In this document: positions 44,401 to 51,970 of the stretch, piece by piece
How the letters are laid out: every line of letters starts with the position of its first letter
Numbering within the stretch: the stretch's first letter is position 1
Source: Sipunculus nudus
Taxonomy: Eukaryota > Annelida > Sipuncula > Golfingiida > Sipunculidae
DNA: 64,000 nt
Assembly: GCA_026874595.1 (NCBI GenBank)
Contig: CM049306.1
Span: 8,240,519-8,304,518 of the forward strand
Reading direction: 5' to 3'
Translations under genes and position numbers: made by a program
Notes under the pieces: generated by a model
The model's input: the letters and a program-made list of their open reading frames with translations, nothing else
The model's database searches: none
Told to the model about the DNA's origin: nothing

Positions 44401-47400
44401 GAGTGTATAGTCTGTTCATCAATACCTGAGTTTGTGATCCTGGGCAAATACTCAAGTTCAATGTCTGTATTAAATTAAAGATTTCCTGTATTTTCCTTTA
44501 ACCACTGTGTGATTAAAATATTGTATAAAGCAAAATATCAAACTAAGCATGTTCCAGGTGACCAGACACTGTTTGTAAACACAGTATTGGATGTGTTTTG
44601 TCTTTCCTGGTTAAGTCACAGACTCAAAATGCACAAAATTTAATGACAGAATTTTATGCAGCCATATGACAATGGATACACTTAAAGGGACTTCAGAATT
44701 CCAGGCACTGGTAATTAAATGTCTGAGATGTGGAATAATTATGACTTCACAAAAATTACTCTGTCAATACTCAAATCTCCTGGCTCCCTTACAGAAACAT
44801 TTTTTTATGATTGAATACTAAGAATATGAATGAACGATATGAATGAATATGAATGTACCTAACACCCAGGCTGGGTAAAACAGGTTTTACCAATGCAGGT
44901 ATTACCTAAGATTCTTAGGGTTTACCCCTATTTCCTGTTGATTAGAGTTGAGCTCTGCACAGCCAAACAAAAGGTTGAGAGTAAGTGGCTTCTTTTAGAC
45001 AGGTTGATGTGGTCAGAGCCATTTGGCTGGTTACAAATATTCACACAATGTTTACATAACTTTTGCTAACCAGTCAAAAGAAAGCTAGGCTTAGCTTTTC
45101 CTGCTTGATAAAAACAAATATACATATGAATGAGCTTGGGTAATGAACTGGGCAAATCCCTGGTTAAACAACCGTTAAACCTGTTTAAAATACTTTAAAC
45201 CAAAGTTAAACCCAATTGGTAGTGTTAAATAGGTTTTATCCAGGTAAAATGTGAACACTGGTGTAAGCCTTCCATTCTGAATCTACATATCTTTAAATCT
45301 TAATGACTCTAATGACCTGAGCAATAAGTGACAAAGAGTACTTCTGTGATGACACAAATCACACAATTACTGGGTTTGTGGTTCCATTGCTGTGCAGTAA
45401 GAACTAGTGCCTGGTGAATGACCTTGATTATAACAATATAACATCATATGTTTATTGTTGTACCACAACAATGACAAATAAATCATGCAGCTATACAGAG
45501 ATGTCAGGCTGTACCAAACAAAAGAACTGCCAAAAATAATGTCTATAGACTATCGGATTTCCATAGATATTAGTTAATACTGTATGTAACTAATTTAACA
45601 TGATAAATGAAAAATCCATAATATATCAGATACATATATTTATAAATGAACCCTGAATCACTGCAATCACTTGATCTGAGACTGATGCCACCTTTGTGCT
45701 TTTTCCTTGCTCTTTGACATTGTTTCAAGGCAACCAGTTCACTTCTTTTTGTAAATATCTATATTTAAAGATATGTAAATCAGCCAAATTTTAAAAACTG
45801 CAAATTCAAAATTGACAAACGGAATCTGAGCTCTAAGTAAACACTGAAGCTGCAGGCCTGTCTGTGATATTTAATATCATCAGTTTTTATACTTTAGTGT
45901 GACACAGACTGAAACCTTTAAAACATTCTTCACATATAAATCACAAAATGTGCTAGAAAAAAATGCAATAAAAATAATTTGGAAAACATTTTTTGACAAA
46001 TGTTTTTACATTTATCAAAATGGTGTGAGGCTTTAAGCCAGTATGTGCACTTGGACTAACTCTAGGTAAGTGGGGATTATAAGGCCTTCCAGTGACTTGA
46101 CTTGTTTAGAATGGAATAAGACAACATTCAACTTTTTACACAGCTTAACCCAGTCATAACAATGTGCCGGGTCAGAGCTCCTCTGTATACAGAGAGGTGA
46201 TGTCATTCTCGGCTCATTATCTCACTCAGGGTAAAATGCTCCCCTTCCCAAGATCCTTCAGCTAAATAGGTCCGTATTAACATATCTAGGTCACTACCTC
46301 ACTCTGGATTAAATATCTTTAAGTTTATATCATCATCTCTTTCTACTACACCCATGTTTGTTCCCAATCAAAGTCTGAATGTAATATCACTTTGGAATTT
46401 TTTTTTGATATTTTTACTTTTCTTCTCTTTTTTTCAGTCTTAATAAAAACTAAATCCCTTTAATACTTCTGGCTATCACCGTGTTTATCTGGATATTTTT
46501 AACAAAGGTTTTATATTTACAAACATACTTTATCATTGTTATTACATAGTGTTTCCAATCAGATAAAATGAGTAAGGAATAATATGCTAATAATAATTTT
46601 GATTAATTATCTTCATATCGGCATATATACCTTATTTTTTTTTCTTTGCCTACAAACCTGGATCTGTAAGACTGTGACAGTTAAACCATTAATTTAACCC
46701 CTCTATTTTTTTGGAAAACTGTACTGCACAATCCCTTCTAAAAATGTTCCTGTAAGCCCAATTTAACTGAATATATACATTCACTGAATTTCAGTAACCT
46801 AACTTAACTGCTGCTTCAAAATGCTGGGCAAACAGCCCTGTTTTGGGATATGAGATTTGAAGAATACAGTGATGGTCTCTTGTACAGCCAGGGCAGTGTA
46901 GTTAGTTTATTATTAGTCAGAATCTTTTATCTATAAGCTTCACCATCTCGCTGTACATACAAACAGAAACAGCCCTGGACGGTATCACGCCAGGCTTACC
47001 TCTGTAACACTGAGGCTTCTCACCTGTTGATAATACACAGGGAGTCATTCAGTTCAGGTCAGATATAATGCTCTCACGTGATGCCTTGCTTGTTCAATAA
47101 TACATATAGTATATGAATCAAGTGGACTACAACACTTTCAACCAAACAGAGAAACCTGTGATAAACGACTGCATTAAAATTATGTTGAAACCCTCAAAAA
47201 AAGGTTGTTGCAGCTCAAAAGAGGGGTGGTTCAGCCCCCCCCCCCCATCCACCATTGCATTCTCCTACCATTCACATAAAAGATAATGTCTATAGACTGT
47301 CAGTGTTATCTTTTTAAAGAAACTCTAATTAATCTCTTGCTATAAAGACAATCATATTCCTATCAAGGGTGTTTATAAATAGCACCCTGCTAAATTACCC

Positions 47401-49616
47401 TTAATTTTACCTCTTGCAATAAAAAATATATATATTTTCTGACAATGAGAAAAATGCACTATAGACACTTTCGTCCTATCCTGTGTAAAATTAATTACCA
47501 GCTGAACCACTTCAAGAAATATTTATGTAAATGTATCAGTTCTGAAGAGAAACAGGTATTTCTAACTGATCAAAAAATAAGATAAACTCAATGACCTACT
47601 GTGCTGATTTCATTTTTAATCAGGCTATTCCACATTTCAAGAAAACAAATTGTCTGATTTTTGCCTGGGTGAATTTTCAGAATTCCAGCATAATCATTAA
47701 AATTCAACAATCCCCAATAAAAACATAGTATCTAACCATCCATCCAACAAATTCACTGTTTGAGCATCACACAAAATATATCTGGCTGACCACTTTTTTG
47801 GACCAATGATTTGAGGCATTTAAATCTCAAGAGAACTCATCCTTGTGGCTTTGCTGGGAACCTTGTATTTTAATTACTATGAGGCACTCATAGCACTTCT
47901 AGCTTTCTACTGGGGCATGTAACCTTATCTCAACCTAAAAAATAATGTCCTAACATGATGACGCCAGGATTGACATCAAATTATATCATCAGACACTTTT
48001 TTCCTCATTTTGAGTAAATGACCATTTATGTTTTCAGCTGCCTGTGTATTCTAGCTCAGATCTGGTTAATATACAGATTCTGTTTAATTTATAGCCCTGT
48101 TTTATCCTGGAAACAAAACTGCAGTGGGGTTAAAACTATAATATACATGTAACCTTACAAAGCAAAGATAAGATTTATATGTCATAAACGACAATAAATG
48201 CTGAACATTTGTCCATTCAATGTGACAGGGCAGAGATCGTAAATGTCTGGTATGCCCTATACACATTTTTTTTTAGTTCTCTTGTCTCCCCTACACATCT
48301 GGGTCACTGTCACCCATGTTAAAAGCCCTACACATCCAAATCATTGACATACTACCCTGTATTACATATATTAAGTACAAGCTAAGATCAAAGTATAGGC
48401 TACTCATGGCAGTTCCACACTGCCCGTGCCATATCTCTGGACCTGTACTCAGGAATGCTAATTGCTGGCAAAAGTCCATCACTACTGAGCTATGTACATA
48501 TCATATGAATGTACAACAGAATCAGCTAGCCAGATACAGGGCACTTGTTTTGGTGACAGTGCATGTTAGACTTGCACTCTACTTTTATTATTATTATTGT
48601 CTACTATTGTGCTTTTAAAATACTTTCCTATTCAAAACCTATAAATTCTTTTAAGTGTCTACTAAAAATTATTGTCGTCAAAATGTATGTTTCAAAGTTA
48701 TCATAAGGCATATATAGATTTTTTATGTTGATATATTGTTCTCTATCTGTTTTGTTTTATGATCTTTGTTACAAAACAGCTTTTCACTAAATGCAAATTA
48801 AAGTGATTAATATAATTATACAAACTTATATACTTTAATCCTACTTAGTGTGCCTCAAAATAAATGTACTGGTATAAACCAGTTTGAGTTTAAATTACAA
48901 CTAAGTCACTACTGTACAGATCACTTTTATTTTATTTCATATAATAATCAATTCATACTAATACTTTTTGGTCATACTTTAAGTAGGCTTTTGCTACAGG
49001 TCTGGACCCAGGGCTTTATTAATAAATTTCTAACTTTAAAGTTTATCCATAATTTGCACAGAGTATTACTCATAATGCTGATGTATGTATGTACTTATAG
49101 CTCTTCACTTAATTGCATAAGTGCGAACTGGAAATAGTTAGGACCTTTAGCTCTGGGGCAATGTGTCCGCGTTCAGAGCTCGACACTTCGTAAGAAGTAT
49201 ATTGAACATTCTTTTAATTGAAATGGAAATAAAATTTCCAATATAATTAATCATCTCTACCACAGAATATAATTTCGCATACATCTGAAAGGCAAAAATA
49301 ATGACATTTTACTTAGAGGTCCGTATATTTGGATGTTTGCAAAAATGGGAGTTTCATGGAGGACCATTATGATTTAAATTAGTTAAATTATGTATGAAAT
49401 TTTTACAATTGATGTACATGTGGACATTTGTGGCTGAACCAACCACTCCCAGGTTATAGGTGTATAGAAGCTGGTATGCCAGAGGCTGGCCAACAGATGA
49501 AATCATTACAGGATTGTGGGAGTTAGTGACCCCTCAGGACCTACATTACTGGTCCCCTGATGGCAATCACACTTACCACTAAGGGAGAGCAGCAAAAGCC
49601 CCACAGGCAAATGCAT
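625..49616 (-). CDS. LAMB1: Laminin subunit beta, N-terminal 611 codons (gene-level entry, 10 exons, 3' part off window)
   Basis: Laminin beta chains are secreted, assemble with alpha and gamma chains into the cross-shaped laminin trimer, and polymerise through their LN domains in basement membranes. Ten exons join without a frame break. Residues 1 to about 19 form a signal peptide, about 24-264 the LN domain, and LE1 starts at C265. LE2 starts at C328, LE3 at C391 and LE4 near 451. A truncated LE5 starts at C502, and the LF (laminin IV type B) domain begins near 550. LE1-LE4 each show eight cysteines; LE5 shows six, as is normal just before the LF domain of beta chains. Full-length family members are about 1790 residues, so roughly one third is here. 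Intron phases in order are 1,0,1,0,1,1,1,0,0,0. Invertebrates usually have a single beta1/2-type chain, so the symbol marks the family and not strict orthology to vertebrate LAMB1 over LAMB2. Confidence 0.95.
784..1274. other. Laminin beta intron 9
   Basis: AT-rich intron. The only notable item is a CTCF-like motif at 1140-1157. No other gene or repeat seen. Confidence 0.85.
1140..1157 (+). promoter_or_regulatory. CTCF-like motif
   Basis: The word TGACCACCAGATGTCGCT matches the bilaterian CTCF consensus (TGNCCACCAG-NG-CGCT) at most core positions. The same 18 bases occur in reverse complement at 51783-51800. Binding is inferred from the motif only. Confidence 0.35.
1275..1490 (-). CDS. LAMB1: Laminin beta exon 9: end of LE4, truncated LE5, linker to LF domain
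   Basis: This 216-bp phase 0-0 exon encodes [40 protein letters not shown] and [19 protein letters not shown]. It completes LE4 (last cysteine C499). It then gives the six-cysteine LE5 that normally precedes the laminin IV type B domain, and the [10 protein letters not shown] linker typical of beta chains. The acceptor is ATTCCAG and the donor is GGG|GTAAGT. Confidence 0.95.
1491..2568. other. Laminin beta introns 8 and 7 (either side of exon 8)
   Basis: Intron 8 is 1491-1962 and intron 7 is 2073-2568. Both are AT-rich, and I see no gene, RNA or clear repeat in them. Confidence 0.8.
1963..2072 (-). CDS. LAMB1: Laminin beta exon 8: first part of LE4
   Basis: This 110-bp exon encodes [20 protein letters not shown], then [17 protein letters not shown]. 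The CKR-VTG-CDQC pattern matches LE4 of beta chains. The acceptor is TTTTGTAG|CT and the donor is ATG|GTGAGT. The open frame continues past the donor into intron sequence, which should not be translated. It leaves in phase 0. Confidence 0.94.
2569..2748 (-). CDS. LAMB1: Laminin beta exon 7: LE3 module
   Basis: This 180-bp phase 1-1 exon encodes one module from [20 protein letters not shown] to [13 protein letters not shown] with eight cysteines. The [20 protein letters not shown] segment lines up with beta-chain LE3. N-L-T is a likely N-glycosylation site. The acceptor is CATTAG|CC and the donor is AGC|GTGAGT. Confidence 0.95.
3163..3408 (-). repeat. tRNA-derived SINE in intron 6
   Basis: On the minus strand the head reads TAGCCTAGTGG (perfect A-box form TRGYNNARNNG), followed by AGTTCAACCCC (B-box-like) at about the tRNA spacing. 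The body continues to a shared end ATTCAATAAACAG. It lacks a foldable mature tRNA, so it is a retroposon and not a tRNA gene. A related copy lies 0.7 kb away in intron 5 in the same orientation. Confidence 0.7.
3474..3662 (-). CDS. LAMB1: Laminin beta exon 6: LE2 module
   Basis: This 189-bp exon encodes one whole EGF-like module: [17 protein letters not shown], then [20 protein letters not shown] and PINDPNVCQ. Eight cysteines are visible, and N332-H-S is a potential glycosylation sequon. Both ends are phase 1, so the module is a symmetric exon. The acceptor is TTGCCAG at 3664-3663 and the donor is CAGC|GTATGT at 3473. Confidence 0.95.
3867..4080 (-). repeat. Diverged copy of the intron 6 SINE, in intron 5
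   Basis: It shares an ordered series of words with the copy at 3163-3408: GTAGCCT at the head, GTTGAACCTCA, AGAAGG with TTA, GAATGATAT and ATTCAATAAACAG at the end. The A/B boxes are more decayed. Both lie in adjacent introns in gene orientation. Confidence 0.6.
4209..4329 (-). CDS. LAMB1: Laminin beta exon 5: remainder of LE1
   Basis: This 121-bp exon encodes [19 protein letters not shown] followed by [20 protein letters not shown], the rest of the first laminin EGF-like module. It has the conserved HNTKGLNCE and LPWRPA words. The acceptor is ATTACAG|GTA and the donor is GAAC|GTAAGT, so it leaves in phase 1. All eight cysteines of LE1 are present once exons 4 and 5 are joined. Confidence 0.95.
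4440..5015. repeat. Intron 4 repeat with four DR1-like nuclear receptor motifs
   Basis: Four related segments each open with a (g)tgacctctgacc-type word at 4492, 4634, 4806 and 4948. Spacing alternates 142, 172 and 142, so a 314-bp pair is duplicated. Segments 1 and 3 share 'ctccaaagt' ends and 'gaaaatcca', while 2 and 4 share 'cagcgacagcac'-like text. It looks like a nonautonomous element with internal direct repeats. Termini are unclear. Confidence 0.7.
4492..4504 (-). promoter_or_regulatory. DR1-type motif, first of four
   Basis: The reverse complement reads AGGTCAGAGGTCA, a perfect direct repeat of AGGTCA with a 1-base spacer, the form bound by RXR, HNF4 and PPAR-type receptors. Further copies lie at 4634-4646 (one mismatch), 4806-4818 (one mismatch) and 4948-4960 (perfect). 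Function is inferred. Confidence 0.35.
5341..5406. repeat. (CT)n microsatellite in intron 4
   Basis: About 30 CT dinucleotides; (GA)n on the gene strand, starting about 30 bases downstream of the exon 4 donor. Confidence 0.98.
5434..5579 (-). CDS. LAMB1: Laminin beta exon 4: end of LN domain and start of LE1
   Basis: This 146-bp exon encodes [20 protein letters not shown], then [17 protein letters not shown] and on to EKEQM. The KEKYYY and CSCYGHAS stretches are diagnostic of the LN-to-LE1 junction. The acceptor is TTATTCCAG at 5581-5580. The donor is ATG|GTATGA, a weaker match to consensus, and a GA-repeat (CT on the plus strand) begins about 30 bases downstream of it. An earlier CAG|GTGTCT inside the exon was rejected as donor, because the ATG|GT site restores homology and frame to exon 5 (EQM-VYGRC). 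Confidence 0.93.
6654..6667 (+). promoter_or_regulatory. CTCF-like motif
   Basis: CCACCAGAGGGCAG fits the vertebrate CTCF core consensus closely. The flanks are AT-rich. Motif evidence only. Confidence 0.4.
7440..7507. repeat. 34-bp perfect tandem duplication
   Basis: Two identical 34-base copies beginning gtaggctgatcgaggtgtct. No sequence divergence, so the duplication is recent. Confidence 0.98.
8250..8291. repeat. 21-bp perfect tandem duplication
   Basis: Two identical copies of a unit starting ctctccatgtctcatgtac. Confidence 0.97.
10782..10810 (-). promoter_or_regulatory. DR1-like and extended AGGTCA half-site pair
   Basis: The reverse complement contains TCAAGGTCA (an FTZ-F1/ERR-type extended half-site), then GGGTCAAAGGTCA (DR1 with one mismatch). 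The words resemble those in the transposon-like repeats elsewhere in the window, so this may be a repeat remnant. Confidence 0.3.
11456..11573 (-). CDS. LAMB1: Laminin beta exon 3: LN domain, C-terminal part
   Basis: This 118-bp exon encodes [20 protein letters not shown] through [12 protein letters not shown], matching the end of the beta-chain LN domain. N230-F-T is a possible N-glycosylation site. The acceptor is TTTCAG|GTT and the donor is CTCG|GTGAGT. It enters in phase 0 and leaves in phase 1. It sits alone between a 15-kb intron 2 and a 5.9-kb intron 3. Confidence 0.96.
12546..12641. repeat. Short pogo/Tigger-like inverted-repeat remnant
   Basis: The right end reads, in reverse complement, acagttaaacctcgtaataa, resembling the CAGT-AAACCTC termini of pogo-type elements. 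The left end (acagttaactacagg) is a diverged inverted partner. At about 95 bp it has no coding capacity. Confidence 0.4.
12862..13045. repeat. Foldback of 'cttcctgggaa' motifs
   Basis: ccagaatcttccctggaa near the left end is matched by ttcctgggaagattctgg near 13025-13042 in inverted orientation. Between them lie four short direct copies of a tcctgggaaaaacgtgaattc-like word. It could form a long imperfect hairpin. Confidence 0.6.
15160..15850. repeat. Nonautonomous element with about 146-bp internal direct repeats
   Basis: The word 'ttatggggttc(c/a)ca' recurs at 15229, 15375 and 15521, and a decayed fourth unit follows near 15650. Each unit carries 'gaccttgaagatgaaggtcaaggtcac'-like text. The ends, atgtctccccc on the left and the reverse complement of gggggggacat on the right, are an imperfect terminal inverted repeat. 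The open frames here are repeat products. Confidence 0.7.
16547..16568. other. Perfect 22-bp palindrome
   Basis: The half-site tcttcatgaat is followed directly by its exact reverse complement. The centre ATGAATATTCAT resembles a palindromic POU-domain site of the MORE type. Could be chance. Confidence 0.6.
18838..18990. repeat. Degenerate tandem repeat, about 44-bp spacing
   Basis: Words of the form gtacctgt..tacta recur at about 18839, 18884, 18928 and 18970, with related text upstream. Confidence 0.6.
19790..19846 (+). repeat. tRNA-like SINE head fragment
   Basis: TGGTCTAGGGGTAGAGC is a good Pol III A box, with a weak B-box-like gagtacaaaca about 45 bases later. The arms do not pair as a tRNA. 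Confidence 0.4.
21477..23012. repeat. Nonautonomous element with 180-bp internal direct repeats and hairpin-like ends
   Basis: Internal units beginning near 22201, 22381, 22561 and 22741 are spaced exactly 180 bp and share 'tcatgaaaattt', 'gtcaaaagtaggtcaac' and 'atctgcaggca'. Earlier copies lie near 21510 and 21690. The left end has atgcccccgcctggggca; the right end in reverse complement has atgcccccgccacaaagtgg. A block at 21850-22190 ending in 'ggacggacagac' interrupts the series and looks like a nested second element. Confidence 0.75.
25348..25742. repeat. hAT-like MITE with CAGGGCT terminal inverted repeats
   Basis: The left end cagggcttgacataaa and the reverse complement of the right end, cagggctcgccattaaa, form a 16-17 bp imperfect terminal inverted repeat. 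Inside are 'acttgccctg' and 'aggcaagtggttaa' subterminal partners. It is 395 bp with no open frame. A clear 8-bp target duplication is not visible. Confidence 0.65.
26540..27093 (-). CDS. LAMB1: Laminin beta exon 2: most of the LN domain
   Basis: This 554-bp exon encodes residues 14-198. It opens with [20 protein letters not shown] and carries the hallmark LN stretches [40 protein letters not shown] and RYFAYDC, which closely match vertebrate laminin beta-1. The LN domain mediates laminin polymerisation in the extracellular matrix. The acceptor is a pyrimidine-rich tract ending TTTCCAG at 27094, and the donor is GAG|GTCAGT at 26539. The exon completes a codon with its first two bases and ends in phase 0. 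The open frame runs on beyond both splice sites by chance, so the raw open frame overstates the exon. Confidence 0.97.
27577..28250. repeat. Minisatellite, 28-bp unit, about 24 copies
   Basis: Unit gtgtctgtgtaccaaactat plus ggagaaaa, nearly invariant in length. Because 28 is not a multiple of three, all three plus-strand frames show similar repeated peptides, which argues against coding. Confidence 0.98.
28265..28418. repeat. pogo/Tigger-like terminal sequence fragment
   Basis: acagtaaaacctcacctaat matches the CAGTAAAACCTC type of pogo-family ends, with an internal repeated 'cctcac/cctcag' and a closing tcgaggt. Short and noncoding. It follows directly after the 28-bp minisatellite. Confidence 0.45.
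29037..29084. repeat. 24-bp tandem duplication
   Basis: Two copies of gatatcgctaatgcagcttc plus tcg(g/t), one mismatch. Confidence 0.95.
29563..29580 (-). promoter_or_regulatory. CTCF-like motif (orientation uncertain)
   Basis: GACGCAAGGGGGCACTAG resembles the AGGGGGCGCTA half of the CTCF consensus, with a weaker CCAC half. It lies in a locally GC-richer stretch of intron 1. Confidence 0.25.
31068..33590. repeat. Minisatellite of 45- and 53-bp units with 98-bp higher order
   Basis: Two unit types share ggatcaggacagtctaccac and ctcagtcttgtatcaggact. The longer one has an extra 8 bases (ttcaggac-type). Between about 31650 and 32600, long and short units alternate to give a 98-bp period, with runs of short units in between (31850-31980 and 33310-33510). 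About 50 copies. Open frames through it are repeat products. Confidence 0.97.
37727..37850. repeat. Weak two-copy tandem, about 60 bp
   Basis: 'ggcttcccttttgaccactgat' with 'tttcaacagatctgatgtct' is followed by the diverged partner 'ggtttccgttctgaccagtgat' with 'tttcagcagagccttgtgtct'. Confidence 0.6.
38510..39385. repeat. 27-bp minisatellite with two subfamilies
   Basis: The left block (to about 39040) has unit gctttggtttttatctctac plus tgcaggt. The right block has gctttgggttttatcactgc plus tgtacag. The period is 27 in both, a multiple of three, which keeps frames open on both strands. About 32 copies. The plus strand of each left-type unit ends in a pyrimidine tract plus CAG|GT. Confidence 0.97.
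48425..48492 (-). repeat. tRNA-like SINE head fragment
   Basis: On the minus strand TAGCTCAGTAG is an exact A-box match (TRGYNNARNNG), and GTACAGGTCC lies at B-box distance. The anticodon and acceptor arms do not pair well, so it is a SINE relic and not a tRNA gene. Confidence 0.45.
49577..49616 (-). CDS. LAMB1: Laminin beta exon 1: start codon and signal peptide
   Basis: The exon encodes [13 protein letters not shown] plus the first base of a glycine codon, followed by a consensus donor (G|GTAAGTG). Joining to the LN exon gives [18 protein letters not shown], a classical short signal peptide with probable cleavage around SGVFS|Q. Support for this start: the context is ACCATG; an in-frame TAA lies 17 codons upstream (49670-49668); the hydrophobic core is typical; and the phase-1 donor is exactly what the LN exon acceptor needs. 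The 22.5-kb gap to exon 2 means the link is inferred, but no other signal-peptide exon of the right phase was noticed. The 5' UTR extends to higher coordinates. Confidence 0.85.
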
Positions 49617-50760
49617 GGTGCTGGCTGGCTTCTTGGGCTGCGACTGGCCTGTCTTGCCTGCACAAATTTACTCCAGTCTTGGGCAGTAAAAGCTATTTCT
49701 AGCAGTCCCTATGTGCAATCTTTACAAGTTCCTGGGCAAGTGAAGCTCAATAGTCGTCTGGTGCTGTGGTAGCCTCTATCAGCAACTGTAAGGGTTAGAT
49801 GCAGTCCTCGTGCCCTGTTGCAACCACTGGTTTCAGCACTGACACTCACCCCACCAGCAATAGACCTCTGCCCTTTTCTGTTTTTGCCCGCAGAGTTCCA
49901 TAAAAATTTCCTAAGGTGCAGTAATCCGCTCTTTTACACTGTTCCTGAATTCCTAAGGATCAGCTAAGGTTCTGGTCTTCCCTCCTGATCCCTGATCCTG
50001 TAATGAAAGAGACAAGTTTGAGGATCTGCCCGCTAGCTGTTAGTGGGGCTGGGCTTACACTGAAACGTCTGCAGCCTAACCCCCCTCTACATCCAAACCA
50101 CATCAGATCAGCGAGGTCACACTTACCCCGTATGAATGGAATTCACCTGATATCAAACCCCCGTGAAGCGATATATCTTCACAATGCTTGTTTTAATGGT
50201 CACAAACACACAAGGTTTAATATAAGAGTTCTACGTGAACTAGCGTAATGCAACAAAGTCAAATCGCAGCATTTCAACTACTTACCAGTGCCGAGCAGAC
50301 AACACAGCGGGCGTCCAAGTGCACCAGTTGGAGGAAACCCCCGGCTGTTACTTTTATTGCCCTCCGCCCCGTGATAGGCAAACCTAGCCCTACACATAGT
50401 ACCGGTCATCTGCATATGATAATTCATGCATTCTACACAGAAATTGTTTTTAAATACTTTTATTTTCATCAAGAATCGTGTTTCCTCAGGTCCGCTTTGT
50501 GGATTTTCAAGGACTTACTTTTCTGGTACACGGAACACCCAACGGGGTTGCCTTTGATGGATGGAACAGCGACAAACTCGGAAAGTTAGAGGGATTCCGT
50601 CTCACTTCGACCGTACACTTGGAAGATGAGCGAGTTTGCCTTGCAACGGGTCGTGTGTTCCCTGGGGGAAAGCTGTAGAGTTCAGTGCCCCAACGGATAT
50701 TAAAACTATATTGATGCACACTATCTAAACACTTCAGTATGGGGAGACTCATGTTCAGAA
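49617..50760 (-). promoter_or_regulatory. Laminin beta 5' UTR and probable promoter region
   Basis: Immediately upstream of the start codon. On the gene strand there is a good acceptor (ctaacccttacag, AG at 49787-49786) and three consensus GTAAGT donors, after exon ends at 50127, 50286 and 50519. This suggests one or more noncoding first exons splicing to an exon starting at 49785. The sequence around 50280-50700 is richer in CpG than the introns. TATAAATA-like text lies near 50787-50797. The transcription start is not determined. Confidence 0.4.
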
Positions 50761-51200
50761 AACAGATGATATCTGCGTAGATACAATATATTTATAATAT
50801 AACAGTCGCAATTAGCGAAATCAATGAAAGTTTTTTCATTGATATAAAATTAAATATAAAATTTTATCAAATCAACGCTAATAACATTTTTAAACATTCA
50901 AATTGAAAAAAAGTCGTTGGTCTGTGGAGTAAACTGATCAGGTGCACTTGCCATCTTGGTATAAGCTAGACGGGACATCCAGGAATAAATTGAACATGAA
51001 AACTTAAATTGCGTTACCGAGCTGCAAAAAAGAGACCCCCCCCCTCCCTAACACACATATCTTAATTTGTCGATGTTTGCTTTTAACAAACACATTAGCG
51101 GCGTCATTTTATTTTCTAGGGTGGGTGGGGAATGCCTTATAAATGGAAGTTGGAGCAACTTTTTTGTAAACCTATACAGATTTTTAAATATCTCATCGTT

Positions 51201-51201
<1 letters not shown>

Positions 51202-51276
<75 letters not shown>

Positions 51277-51277
51277 G
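51202..51277. repeat. (AT)n microsatellite
   Basis: Nearly pure AT run of about 75 bp, followed by a short AC interruption. Confidence 0.98.
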
Positions 51278-51782
51278 CGTGTGAACCTTAATATATTTGA
51301 GATATAAAAACAAAGTGTAAGATTTAGAAAATATGGTCAAGCAAATCACAGATGTCTTATTTAGCGTATATGCATTTTATGTCTCTTTCATAGCAAGGCG
51401 TGTTTTAAATTGGTAAATTTCGGTGAACTGTTTGAATAAGGAGTTACTCGTTGGTATAGAAGTAAAGTTGCAGTGAATTCTGGTGTAGTATGGAACAATT
51501 CCTACGTGCTTCATATATAATCTGTGGACCACTATTATTAATCTTTACATATTGTGAATAATGAATATGTTAATGCATGTTTTATTACTTTATTTCTTTA
51601 TTTAAAATTGCCATCGAGCATATGTTTTAACTCTGGAAATGTTATTACCAATAACTGCAGCATCGGTCAAGTTGTAAAGAAAATGAAAAATAAGATGGTA
51701 AACAGAAATATTCACGACATCATAACGGCACCGGCGATATAATTGGTTGTGAAAAGCATTCATCCACCGACGACCGAGCACA

Positions 51783-51800
51783 AGCGACATCTGGTGGTCA
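51783..51800 (-). promoter_or_regulatory. CTCF-like motif
   Basis: Reverse complement of TGACCACCAGATGTCGCT, identical over 18 bases to 1140-1157 and in opposite orientation. It lies upstream of the laminin beta start. Confidence 0.35.
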
Positions 51801-51970
51801 ACAATAAAACGATTACGAGAATTGGAGAGTCTTGGTGAAGACTTTTCCGTTTGCATATTTCGCGTTCTTGTGTTGGGACAGGTCCACGCGACTTGATTGA
51901 TAATTTTTATTTCCTCTGATTACTACAGAGAGCACAATCAACATTATGGTATTAAACATACAAAATAAAT

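Larger units (their letters stand above)
27094..49576. other. Laminin beta intron 1 (22.5 kb)
   Basis: This is the first intron, separating the signal-peptide exon from the LN exon. It contains three large minisatellites (27577, 31068, 38510), a pogo-like remnant, a SINE fragment and a CTCF-like motif. In the stretches 29.1-31.0, 33.6-37.7 and 39.4-48.4 kb I see only unique AT-rich sequence with short homopolymer C-runs (43129, 47237) and no credible gene. Confidence 0.75.

Noticed and set aside
50478-50752. Short open frames on both strands upstream of laminin exon 1
   Set aside because: They overlap the probable 5' UTR or promoter region and have no recognisable domain. The donor inside the region fits a noncoding exon better.
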